Under the pieces are notes generated by a model, which was given only the letters and a program-made list of their open reading frames with translations, had not been told where the DNA came from and did not search any database. A stretch of DNA of 33,859 nt, from NCBI GenBank assembly GCA_016882265.1, contig VGVB01000032.1, positions 1 to 33,859 on the forward strand. Direction: 5' to 3'. Positions 19,040 through 25,994 of this stretch are shown piece after piece. The first letter of the stretch is position 1, and each line of letters begins with the position of its first letter. A program made the position numbers and the translations under genes. Source of the stretch: Gammaproteobacteria bacterium. Its GTDB lineage: Bacteria > Pseudomonadota > Gammaproteobacteria > Steroidobacterales > Steroidobacteraceae.

Positions 19040-20339
19040 CCACCATCCGACCGCACCGGTCCCCGAGCACGAGACGGTCGGCGGGGTGCAAATCGCGTTG
19101 GTGATCATCGGCGTCGCTATCTGCCTGCCGGCCTTCATCACCGCAGCGGAGATCGCGTCCGCGCTGGGGCCCCGCCGCGGGCTGATCGCGGTGTTCGGTG
19201 GCGGCCTGGTCCTCAGCGTGATGGCCTGCCTGACCGGGCTGATCGGCCAGCGGCTGCGGCTCTCGTCGTACATGATCGTGCTGCACACCTTCGGCACGCG
19301 GGCCGGGCGCTTCATCAACCTGCTGCTGTCGCTGTCCGTGCTCGGCTGGTACGGCGTCCTGACGGGCATGTTTGCCCGGGCGGTCCTGGCACTGCTGGGC
19401 GGGGCGGCGGCCGGCCCTGCGCCAGTGAGTGACGCGGGCCTGGTCATCTGGAGCCTGGCCGGTAGCGGCCTGATGGTGGCCACGACGATCTTCGGCTTCC
19501 GGGCGCTCGACAAGCTGTCGCGGCTGGCGACACCACTGATGGCGGCGCTGCTCGTGTATGTCGCGCTGCTGGTGACGCGCGATCATGCAGCGCTGCTGGC
19601 ATTTTCCGGCGATGACTCGCTGTCCGTGGGCCGGGGTCTCTCGATCACGGTCGGTGGACTGAGCGTCGGGGCCGCGCTGATGCCGGACCTGGCGCGCTTC
19701 GCCCGGCGCCGGGCCGACGTACTGATCGCGGCCGTCCTCGCCTATGGGGTTGGATATCCGCTGGTCATGGCGCTCGCGGGCCTCCCGGCGATGGCGACGG
19801 GGCAGAAGGATCTGCTGCTGATGATCACCGGAGTCGGCCTCGGCGCAATCGCCATGACGATCCTGATCCTGTCCACGTGGACCACGAACGCCTTCAACCT
19901 GTACTCCTGCACGCTGGTCCTCGGCACCATGTTCCGCAGCCAGCAATCGTGGCGGCTGACACTGACCGCGGGTGTGATCGGTACCATCCTCTGTCTGGGC
20001 GGGATCGGCGACGCGGTCGTTCCGTATCTGGTGCTCATCGGCGCGGTCATACCGCCGATTGCCGCCGTCTACATCGCGGATTTCTGGATCATTCGCCGGG
20101 CAACGGGTGCGCCGGGCGCGGCCGCCGGACCCGGCGTCCGCTGGGCAGCAGTCCTGTCCTGGGCGGCCGGCCCGACCATCGCTTATTGGGCCGATTGGCA
20201 GCAGCTCTCAGTCACCCACATCATCCCGCTCGATGCGGCGATCGCGGCGTTTCTCGTCTATCTCGTCGCCGGCACGCTGCGGCGCCGCCGGACGCAGGGC
20301 GGTCGCGCCGCCCTGCCGGGCACGACGTCGGACCGTTAA
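19026..20339 (+). CDS. NCS1-family permease (cytosine/purine/allantoin type)
   Basis: Inner-membrane transporter of 437 residues with about twelve hydrophobic segments. The N-terminal PVPEHETVGGVQIALVIIGVAICLPAFITAAEI matches the CodB branch of NCS1 transporters, which import cytosine, purines, hydantoins or allantoin with a cation. The TTG start at 19026 is supported by a strong GGGGAGG site about 9 bp upstream and by the need to include the conserved PVP motif; no ATG or GTG is available before it. It overlaps the Mo subunit by 14 bp and closes the operon. Only 10 bp separate its stop from the convergent bepA stop. Confidence 0.9.
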   Translation: MRPADHHPTAPVPEHETVGGVQIALVIIGVAICLPAFITAAEIASALGPRRGLIAVFGGGLVLSVMACLTGLIGQRLRLSSYMIVLHTFGTRAGRFINLLLSLSVLGWYGVLTGMFARAVLALLGGAAAGPAPVSDAGLVIWSLAGSGLMVATTIFGFRALDKLSRLATPLMAALLVYVALLVTRDHAALLAFSGDDSLSVGRGLSITVGGLSVGAALMPDLARFARRRADVLIAAVLAYGVGYPLVMALAGLPAMATGQKDLLLMITGVGLGAIAMTILILSTWTTNAFNLYSCTLVLGTMFRSQQSWRLTLTAGVIGTILCLGGIGDAVVPYLVLIGAVIPPIAAVYIADFWIIRRATGAPGAAAGPGVRWAAVLSWAAGPTIAYWADWQQLSVTHIIPLDAAIAAFLVYLVAGTLRRRRTQGGRAALPGTTSDR

Positions 20340-20349
20340 TCAACCGGCC

Positions 20350-21852
20350 TCACCGCCGCGCAGTTCCCTCCGGCTCCCGCGTCGCGGTGCCCGGTACCTC
20401 GCGTGCGCGCCGGCCCTTGGGCAGGTATTCCTGCAGCTCCCGGATCCGCGCGTCGAAGCGCTCGCGCTGTACGCTGTTGATGCCCGGCACGGCCTGGGCC
20501 ATGCGCAACTGGTCGAGCGCCAGCGGCAGGTCGCCGTTCATGACGTGATATTCGGACAGGTAGTAGTAGGCGTCGGCGACGTCGCCGGCGGCGTTGGCGG
20601 CGACCGCGGTGAAGCGCGCCTGTTCCGGTGTCGGCGGCACGTTGTTGAACAGGTCGAGCAGGACGGTGTGTGCGCGCTTCGCGTCGCCGGTGCGCAGCAG
20701 TGTTTCCGCGTAGCGCATCGTCACGGGCACGCTGCGCGGAAAGAGCCGCAGCGCGCGCTCGAGCGTGGCGCGCGCGGCGGTGATGCGACCGGCCTCGAGC
20801 TGCACCTGGCCGAGAGCCGCGTGATACAGCGTCAGCTCCGGCCGCCGGTCGCGCAGCCCGGTCAGCAGTCCGATCGCCGGCTCGAAGTCGCCGGCCCGGG
20901 CGAGCGCCAGCGCGCGCCCATAGACGTCGGCGTCGCTGGCCGGCCGGTCGGCGCTGGCCGCGCCGGCATAGAGCTCGCGGAAGCGGGTCTCGGGCGGTAG
21001 CGACTGCAGGTGCAGGCGCTTACGGATCAGCCCATAGCTCGCGCTGTCGGCGCGCGGCTCAGCAGCCATACGGCTGGCGCGGTCACGGGTCTCGGCGATG
21101 CGTTCGGTAGTCACCGGGTGCGTGCGCAGCAGCTCCGGAATGTTGCGGCCGGTGCTGCCGGCGCGCTGCTGCATCGTCTGGAAGAAGTCGGGCATCGCCT
21201 GCGGGTCGAAGCCGGCCGCGGCCAGCACGCCGACCCCGACGCGATCGGCCTCGGTCTCGTTGGCGCGCGTGAAGTTGATCTGCTGCTGCGCGGCCAGACC
21301 CTGGGCCGCGCTGATCGTACCCATCATCGCATCGCCGGGCATGCCGGTGGTCGCGCCGATCAGTACCGCGGCGAGAATGGCCGCCGCCGCGGCGAGGTTG
21401 CTGCGGCCGGCCTGCTGCAGCGAGCGGGCGATGTGGCGCTGCGTCACGTGCGCGATTTCGTGGGCGAGGACGCCGGCCAGCTCGCCCTCGCTGCGCGTGG
21501 CCGTGACCAGTCCGGCGTGGACGCCGATGAAGCCGCCGGGCAGCGCGAAGGCGTTGATGGCCCCATCCTTGACCGCGAAGAACGTGAACCGGTAGCCGCC
21601 TTCGTGGGCTTCACTCGCGAGCCGCAGGCCGAGCGACTGCAGGTACTCGTTGACCTCCGGATCCTCGACGATCCGGCCGGCCTGGCGCAGTTCGCGCAGG
21701 ATCGCGAGCCCGATGCGGTATTCCTCGGAGATCGACAAGGTGGTGCTCGCCGGGTTGCCGATATCGGGCAGGTCGTTGCCCGGCACCTGGGCGCCGGCCG
21801 GCGCGCCGTGCGCGGCGAGCGCCAGTGACAGGATCAGGACGGCGAGGCGCAT
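20350..21852 (-). CDS. bepA: BepA-like periplasmic M48 metalloprotease with TPR domain
   Basis: Periplasmic protease and chaperone that helps outer-membrane protein and LptD assembly. The 500 residues start with a signal peptide (about 1-22, ending AGAQ). The zinc site HEIAH is at 131-135 and the third ligand Glu201 lies in NETEADR, the same number as in E. coli BepA. His245 in RTHPVTTERI corresponds to the gating histidine of that protein. The C-terminal half is a TPR array (ALALARAGDFEPAIGLLTGL and AALGQVQLEAGRITAARATLERAL). The frame is open to 21978, but the ATG at 21852 has a GGAGAA site and gives the signal peptide. Confidence 0.93.
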   Translation of the reverse strand: MRLAVLILSLALAAHGAPAGAQVPGNDLPDIGNPASTTLSISEEYRIGLAILRELRQAGRIVEDPEVNEYLQSLGLRLASEAHEGGYRFTFFAVKDGAINAFALPGGFIGVHAGLVTATRSEGELAGVLAHEIAHVTQRHIARSLQQAGRSNLAAAAAILAAVLIGATTGMPGDAMMGTISAAQGLAAQQQINFTRANETEADRVGVGVLAAAGFDPQAMPDFFQTMQQRAGSTGRNIPELLRTHPVTTERIAETRDRASRMAAEPRADSASYGLIRKRLHLQSLPPETRFRELYAGAASADRPASDADVYGRALALARAGDFEPAIGLLTGLRDRRPELTLYHAALGQVQLEAGRITAARATLERALRLFPRSVPVTMRYAETLLRTGDAKRAHTVLLDLFNNVPPTPEQARFTAVAANAAGDVADAYYYLSEYHVMNGDLPLALDQLRMAQAVPGINSVQRERFDARIRELQEYLPKGRRAREVPGTATREPEGTARR

Positions 21853-21916
21853 CGGACTGGTTCTCCGCTGGATCGCCGCTTCGACCGCGTGCTGCCGGAT
21901 TGGTTCGGGCGCCGGC

Positions 21917-23338
21917 TCACAGCGCCGTCGAAGCGAAATCGGCGAGGCGCGAGCGTTCACCGCGCGCCAGCGTGACATGCCCGGCGTGCGGCCAGCCGCG
22001 GAAGCGGTTGACCACGTAGGTGAGGCCCGAAGTCGTGGCGGTCAGGTAGGGCGTGTCGATCTGCGCGATGTTGCCGAGGCACACGAGCTTGGTGCCGGGC
22101 CCGGCGCGCGTGACCAGCGCCTTCATCTGTTTGGAAGTCAGGTTCTGCGCCTCGTCGAGGATCAGGAAGCGGTTCAGGAAGGTGCGGCCGCGCATGAAAT
22201 TGAGCGAGCGGATCCGGATCCGGCTGCGCAGCAGGTCGTTGGTCGCAGCCCGGCCCCAGTTGCCGCCTTCCTGGCTCTGGGTCAGGACCTCGAGGTTGTC
22301 CATCAGCGCGCCCATCCACGGCTCCATCTTCTCCTCCTCGGTGCCGGGCAGGAAGCCGATGTCCTCGCCGAGCGGGATCGTCACCCGCGTCATCACGATC
22401 TCGCCGTAGCGGCGCTGGTCGAGCGTCTGCGTCAGGCCGGCGGCCAGCGTCAGCAGCGTCTTGCCGGTGCCGGCCGGGCCGAGAATGGTCACGAAGTCGA
22501 CGTCGGGGTCGAGCAGCAGGTTGAGCGCGAGGTTCTGCTCGCGGTTGCGGGCGGTGATGCCCCAGACCGCGTGCCGCTCGCTGCGGTAGTCGCCGGTCAG
22601 CTCGAGGGTCGCGGTGTCGTCGCTGATGCCACGCACGATCGCCTCGAAGTCGTTGCCGGCCGAGGCGCAGACGAACTGGTTGACCCGCCACTCGCGCACC
22701 AGCGGCCCGCGCAGGCGATAGAAGGTGCGGGCCTGCTCCTGCCAGGACTCCGTCTGCTCGCCGTGCGTGTCCCAGAAATCCGCGGGCAGCTCGGCGAGCC
22801 CGGTGTACAGCAGATCCGCATCCTCGATCGTGCGGTCGTTGAAATAGTCCTCGGCGTGGATGCCGAGGATCGCGGCCTTGATCCGCAGGTTGATGTCCTT
22901 CGAGACCAGGGTCACCGCGACGTCGGGCAGCTCGCGCTGCAGCGCCAGCGTGTAGCCGAGCAGGGCGCGGTCGATGCCGTGACCCGGCAGTGATTCGGGC
23001 AGGCCGGAATCCAGCCGCCGGGTCTGCAGGAACAGGCGCCCGCCCGGCGCCGCCTGCTCCGTGCCGCCCGGTCGCAGGGCCGGCAGTACGAGGCCGCGGT
23101 CGATCTGCTCCTTGGTCGCGTTCGCCATCAGCTCGTCGAGGAAACGGCTGACCTGGCGCACGTTGCGCGCCGACTCGGACAGGCCCTTCTTGCCGGCGTC
23201 GAGCTCCTCGAGCACCTCCATCGGCAGGTAGATGTCGTGTTCCTCGAAGCGGAAGATCGCCGCCGGATCGTGCATCAGCACGTTGGTGTCGAGCACGAAG
23301 GCGCGCCGGCCGTGGCCCGCGCGAGGTTGCCTTACCAT
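21917..23338 (-). CDS. PIN-PhoH family ATPase/ribonuclease
   Basis: Cytoplasmic protein of 473 residues that joins an N-terminal PIN nuclease domain (Asp17 in FVLDTNVLMHD, Glu41 in LPMEVLEELD, then VSKDINLRIKA and the acidic HAEDYF) to a C-terminal PhoH ATPase domain with Walker A GPAGTGKT (287-294) and Walker B RFLILDEAQN. Relatives (PhoH2/YlaK type) unwind and cleave RNA. The ATG at 23338 lies 7 bp after the bcp stop, so both are probably one transcript. Upstream codons would run into bcp. Confidence 0.93.
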   Translation of the reverse strand: MVRQPRAGHGRRAFVLDTNVLMHDPAAIFRFEEHDIYLPMEVLEELDAGKKGLSESARNVRQVSRFLDELMANATKEQIDRGLVLPALRPGGTEQAAPGGRLFLQTRRLDSGLPESLPGHGIDRALLGYTLALQRELPDVAVTLVSKDINLRIKAAILGIHAEDYFNDRTIEDADLLYTGLAELPADFWDTHGEQTESWQEQARTFYRLRGPLVREWRVNQFVCASAGNDFEAIVRGISDDTATLELTGDYRSERHAVWGITARNREQNLALNLLLDPDVDFVTILGPAGTGKTLLTLAAGLTQTLDQRRYGEIVMTRVTIPLGEDIGFLPGTEEEKMEPWMGALMDNLEVLTQSQEGGNWGRAATNDLLRSRIRIRSLNFMRGRTFLNRFLILDEAQNLTSKQMKALVTRAGPGTKLVCLGNIAQIDTPYLTATTSGLTYVVNRFRGWPHAGHVTLARGERSRLADFASTAL

Positions 23339-23345
23339 GTCCGGA

Positions 23346-23810
23346 TCACGCGGCCGTGACGGCGGCCAGTACCGCTTCGGCGTGGCCCGCCACGCGGACC
23401 TTGCGCCACTCTGCCTGCAGCACGCCGCGCGCATCGATCCAGAAAGTGCTGCGCTCGATGCCCATGAAGCGCCGCCCGTACAGCGTCTTCTGCGTCCACG
23501 CGCCGAAGCAGGTCGCCAGCTCGTGCTCCGGGTCGCTGGCCAGCTCGAACGGCAGCGACAGCTTCGCGCGGAAGCGCTGGTGCGAATCGAGCGAATCGGG
23601 CGATACGCCGAGGATCACAGCGCCGGCGCGGCGGAAGCGCGGGTGCAGGTCGCGGAACGCCTCGGCCTCGCGCGTGCAGCCCGAGGTGTTGTCGCGCGGA
23701 TAGAAGTACAGGACCAGGCTGCCGCCGCGCGCAGCGCGCAGCCGGAACGGGCCGCCGGTCGTTGCCACCGTGAAGTCGGGGACCTGCGCGCCGAGCCTGG
23801 GTTTCGCCAT
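23346..23810 (-). CDS. bcp: Bcp/PrxQ-type peroxiredoxin
   Basis: Thiol peroxidase of 154 residues that reduces hydrogen peroxide and organic peroxides in the cytoplasm. The peroxidatic cysteine is Cys45 in YPRDNTSGCTREAEAF. The resolving cysteine that E. coli Bcp has at position 50 is a glutamate here. The only other cysteine is Cys101 (LATCFGAW), so the enzyme may work as a 1-Cys type or use a different resolving partner. The typical GVSPDSLDSHQRFRAKLSLPFELASDP segment is intact. It lies 28 bp downstream of the GcvR-like gene and 7 bp before the PhoH gene. Confidence 0.95.
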   Translation of the reverse strand: MAKPRLGAQVPDFTVATTGGPFRLRAARGGSLVLYFYPRDNTSGCTREAEAFRDLHPRFRRAGAVILGVSPDSLDSHQRFRAKLSLPFELASDPEHELATCFGAWTQKTLYGRRFMGIERSTFWIDARGVLQAEWRKVRVAGHAEAVLAAVTAA

Positions 23811-23838
23811 GTTGCCGCCTCCGGCGCGTGCCCGCGCC

Positions 23839-24369
23839 TCAGCTCTTGACCGGCTCGAGGATCGCGTCGAGGTTCATCTGGTCGCAGAAGTCCATGAACT
23901 CCTCGCGCAGTGCGCCGACGTGGATGCGTGACGGCACGTTGACGACCATGTACACGGAGAACATCGGCGCGCCGGTATGGGCCGCCGCGTAGGAGCGCGT
24001 GGACAGCTCGCCGATATCGATGCCGCGCGACGAGAAGAAACCCGACAGCGCCGCGACGATGCCCGCCTGGTCCAGGCAGACGACGTCCACCGAGTACGGC
24101 ACCAGGTCCTCGCGGGCCGGGCGTTCCGCCGTACGCCGCACCTGGATCGAGATCCCGGAAGTCTCCGCCAGCCGGTTCAGCTCGGTTTCGATCCGGGCGA
24201 TCGAGTGCCAGTTGCCGGACACCAGCAGCAGCATCGCGAAGTTGGCGCCGAGCGCGGTCATGCGGCTCTCGCTGATGCTGCCGCCGCAGTCGGCGACCGT
24301 GCGCGACAGGTCGTGGACCAGGCCGATCCGGTCGTCGCCGATGGCCGAAATTGCGAGGAACTGTTTCAT
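23839..24369 (-). CDS. gcvR: GcvR-like tandem ACT-domain regulator
   Basis: Regulatory protein of 176 residues made of two ACT domains (about 3-75, ISAIGDDRIGLVHDLSRTVADCGGSISESRMTALGANFAMLLLVSG, and about 92-170, VDVVCLDQAGIVAALSGFFSSRGIDIGELSTRSY). In E. coli GcvR binds glycine and restrains GcvA, the activator of the glycine cleavage genes; no gcvA is visible here. The frame stays open far upstream, antisense to dapA, but the family begins MKQFLAISAIG, so I chose the ATG at 24369. The bases just upstream are pyrimidine-rich (CCCCTCCTCC) and give no ribosome site. It is divergent from dapA and probably transcribed with bcp. Confidence 0.8.
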   Translation of the reverse strand: MKQFLAISAIGDDRIGLVHDLSRTVADCGGSISESRMTALGANFAMLLLVSGNWHSIARIETELNRLAETSGISIQVRRTAERPAREDLVPYSVDVVCLDQAGIVAALSGFFSSRGIDIGELSTRSYAAAHTGAPMFSVYMVVNVPSRIHVGALREEFMDFCDQMNLDAILEPVKS

Positions 24370-24435
24370 GGAGGAGGGGGCGGGAAACTCGGGACGGCAG
24401 TTTACCGGGATCGGCTGGCGCAGGATACGACTGCT

Positions 24436-24454
24436 GCCGGCGCCTTGCGCCGGC
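24436..24454. other. Perfect hairpin in the gcvR-dapA divergent gap
   Basis: An 8-bp perfect stem (GCCGGCGC and GCGCCGGC) with a CTT loop, in the 138-bp gap between the divergent gcvR-like and dapA genes, about 54 bp upstream of the dapA ATG. It may be an operator or a leader hairpin. GC-only stems of this size also arise by chance in such DNA. No T-run follows. I could not identify a convincing promoter in the gap. Confidence 0.35.
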
Positions 24455-24507
24455 CGGAGCGCGTCCGTACGATCGCGCCTCCGGTCCTGGTCCCTGGCGG
24501 AGGCACG

Positions 24508-25386
24508 ATGTTTCGCGGCAGCATGGTCGCGCTGGTCACGCCGATGACCGCTGCCGGCGATGTGGATCCGGTCGCGTTCGGCCGCCTGCTCGACTGGCAT
24601 CGCCAGCAGGGTACCGACGGCATCGTCGTTGGTGGGACGACCGGTGAGTCGCCGACGGTGACCGCGGCGGAGCTGGACGAGCTGGTGCAGATCGCAGTCC
24701 AGCGGGTGGGTGGCCAGGTGCCGCTGCTCGCCGGCACTGGCAGCAACTCGACAGCGGCGGCGGTCGAGCGCACCCGCGCGGCCTGTGAACTGGGCGTGGA
24801 CGGCGTGCTGGTCGTGACGCCGTATTACAATCGCCCGACCCAGGAGGGCCTGTATCGGCATTTCAGCCTGGTGGCCGATGCGGCCAGCGTGCCGGTGATC
24901 CTGTACAACGTGCCGTCGCGGACCGGCTGCGACCTGCTGCCGGCGACGGTCGAACGGCTGGCGGGTCATCCGCAGATCGTCGGCATCAAGGAAGCGACCG
25001 GTGACATTGCCCGCGGTGCCGAGATCCTCGAACGCTGCGGCGACGATTTCCTGCTGCTCTCGGGCGACGACCCGAGCTGTCGCCGCCTCGTGGCAGCCGG
25101 GGCTCAGGGCGTGATCTCGGTGACCGCCAATGCGGCGCCGGCCCTGATGCATGAGATGATCGAAGCGGCACTGCAGGGGGACGACGCACGCGCGACGGAA
25201 CTTGACGATCGCCTCGCGGCTCTGCACCGTGCGCTCTTCGTCGAGGCCAATCCGATCCCGGTCAAGTGGGCGGTGGCGCGCCTCGGCCGGATCGCGGCGG
25301 GCATCCGCCTGCCGCTGACCTGGCTCGAAGAGGAACATCAGGCGCCGGTGCTGGCGGCAATGCGCCAGGCCGGCCTGGTCGAGTGA
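24508..25386 (+). CDS. dapA: 4-hydroxy-tetrahydrodipicolinate synthase
   Basis: Condenses pyruvate with aspartate semialdehyde in lysine and peptidoglycan-precursor synthesis. The 292 residues align without gaps to the E. coli numbering at the active site: Thr44-Thr45 in GGTTGESPT, Tyr107 in PYYNRPT, Tyr133 in LYNVPSRTG, Arg138, and the Schiff-base Lys161 in VGIKEATGD. The ATG at 24508 has a GGAGG site six bases upstream. The frame extends much further 5' (antisense to gcvR), but those codons are not part of the family. A small lipoprotein gene follows after 11 bp. Confidence 0.97.
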   Translation: MFRGSMVALVTPMTAAGDVDPVAFGRLLDWHRQQGTDGIVVGGTTGESPTVTAAELDELVQIAVQRVGGQVPLLAGTGSNSTAAAVERTRAACELGVDGVLVVTPYYNRPTQEGLYRHFSLVADAASVPVILYNVPSRTGCDLLPATVERLAGHPQIVGIKEATGDIARGAEILERCGDDFLLLSGDDPSCRRLVAAGAQGVISVTANAAPALMHEMIEAALQGDDARATELDDRLAALHRALFVEANPIPVKWAVARLGRIAAGIRLPLTWLEEEHQAPVLAAMRQAGLVE

Positions 25387-25397
25387 GAGAGGATCCC

Positions 25398-25667
25398 ATG
25401 AGTCGAATCCTGCTGCTGACGCTCCTTACTGTCTCGCTCGGCGGCTGTTTCTTGCTGCCGGACCGGCGCGCGAGCTGCTCCAGGCCGCAGCCCTACGAGT
25501 CGGCCGAGCAGCAGCCGGCGCTCAGCGTGCCGGAAGGGGCGACGGCTCCGGACCGGCGCAACGTGATGAAGATCCCCGAGCTGAAGTCACCCCCGCCGCC
25601 GAAAGACCCGACGCGGTGTCTGGACGAACCGCCGCCATTTGGCGAGACGCGCCCGAAAGGCTCCTGA
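25398..25667 (+). CDS. Small lipoprotein resembling the BamC N-terminal tail
   Basis: An 89-residue secreted lipoprotein with signal peptide and lipobox (LTVSLGGC, lipid cysteine 17). The mature part is short, proline-rich and probably unstructured: PYESAEQQPALSVPEG, then PDRRNVMKIPELKSPP, ending near CLDEPPPFGE. The Y-x-x-A ... P-x-L-x-V-P-x-G ... IP pattern resembles the unstructured N-terminal region of BamC, which contacts BamD, and the position after dapA is where bamC/nlpB lies in enterobacteria. The two folded BamC domains are missing. Cys27 and Cys74 could form a disulfide. I infer a minimal Bam-associated lipoprotein; direct evidence is absent. An AGAGAGGA ribosome site lies upstream. 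Confidence 0.75.
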   Translation: MSRILLLTLLTVSLGGCFLLPDRRASCSRPQPYESAEQQPALSVPEGATAPDRRNVMKIPELKSPPPPKDPTRCLDEPPPFGETRPKGS

Positions 25668-25681
25668 AACCGGCCGCGCGG

Positions 25682-25710
25682 TTGCCCGCTGGCGCGTGGC
25701 CCGGTAGGCT
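25682..25710 (+). promoter_or_regulatory. Probable promoter of tRNA-Ser
   Basis: A -35-like TTGCCC (25682-25687) and a -10-like TAGGCT (25705-25710) are separated by exactly 17 bp. A GC-rich discriminator (TCGCCACCCC) then leads into the tRNA at 25721. The matches are 4/6 and 3/6 to the sigma-70 consensus. The spacing and position fit transcription starting a few bases before the tRNA, and a GC-rich discriminator is usual for growth-rate-controlled stable RNA genes. Confidence 0.4.
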
Positions 25711-25720
25711 TCGCCACCCC

Positions 25721-25811
25721 GGAGAGGTGGCCGAGTGGTCGAAGGCGCTGGACTGGAATTCCAGTAATACCCACAAGGTATTCGTGGGTTCGAATCCCAC
25801 CCTCTCCGCCA
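25721..25811 (+). tRNA. tRNA-Ser (anticodon GGA)
   Basis: A class II tRNA of 91 nt with encoded CCA. The acceptor stem GGAGAGG pairs with CCTCTCC, followed by discriminator G. The anticodon stem CTGGA/TCCAG encloses the loop CTGGAAT, with GGA at the anticodon position, reading UCC and UCU. The long variable arm AATACC/GGTATT and the T arm GTGGG-TTCGAAT-CCCAC complete a normal serine tRNA. The last 19 bases plus one more recur 180 bp downstream. Confidence 0.97.
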
Positions 25812-25852
25812 GTAAACAGCAGAGGGCCCCTTGCGGGCCTTCTGCTGTTTAC
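25812..25852 (+). terminator. Long hairpin directly after tRNA-Ser
   Basis: The arms at 25812-25829 and 25835-25852 form an 18-bp stem with one G-U pair around a 5-nt loop. The stem begins at the base after the tRNA CCA. The inner GGGCCC-like part followed by TTCTGCTGTTTA resembles an intrinsic terminator with a poor T-tract; there is no uninterrupted T-run after the stem. It probably ends tRNA transcription or guides 3' processing. It is the first of several hairpins in the 180-bp unit. Confidence 0.6.
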
Positions 25853-25972
25853 CGGAGTGGGTGGGTGGACGGACCCACTGGGTTTGACGAGCGATCGCGC
25901 AGCGATCGCGAAGGACGCCGCCGCAGTGCGGCGGCGGTCCCGAGCGCAGCGAGGGATGCGCCGGAGGCGCAC
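25853..25972. other. Hairpin-rich non-coding spacer
   Basis: No gene is apparent. Four further inverted repeats are packed here: AGTGGGT/ACCCACT (25856-25879), two copies of the self-complementary GCGATCGC (25891-25898 and 25902-25909), GCCGCCGC/GCGGCGGC with a 3-nt loop (25917-25935), and TGCGCC/GGCGCA with a 3-nt loop (25957-25971). A TCCC/GGGA pair around GAGCGCAGCGAG lies at 25938-25956. The density of stems suggests a structured RNA or a repeat remnant rather than a coding region. Confidence 0.6.
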
Positions 25973-25992
25973 AATCCCACCCTCTCCGCCAG
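25973..25992 (+). repeat. Exact copy of the tRNA-Ser 3' end
   Basis: Twenty bases identical to 25793-25812 (the 3' half of the T arm, the 3' acceptor strand, CCA and one more base), at an offset of exactly 180 bp in the same orientation. Such 3'-end duplications mark either an attachment site left by an element that integrated in a tRNA gene, or rtT-like tandem units such as those behind tyrT in E. coli. The copy ends 2 bp before the stop codon of the FHA gene on the other strand. Confidence 0.85.
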
Positions 25993-25994
25993 GT

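Noticed and set aside
23977..24507. A long N-terminal extension of dapA, and the matching long extension of gcvR over dapA.
   Set aside because: Both proteins align to family starts at 24508 and 24369. The extensions are antisense to the neighbouring gene and match no family.
25891..25909. Two GCGATCGC octamers, the sequence of the cyanobacterial HIP1 element.
   Set aside because: Only two copies are close together inside a hairpin-rich spacer, and nothing else here is cyanobacterial. A local hairpin is the better explanation.
25720..25992. A CRISPR array or a genomic island bounded by tRNA repeats.
   Set aside because: There is only one repeat pair, no regular spacers, no cas or integrase gene, and just 160 bp between the copies.
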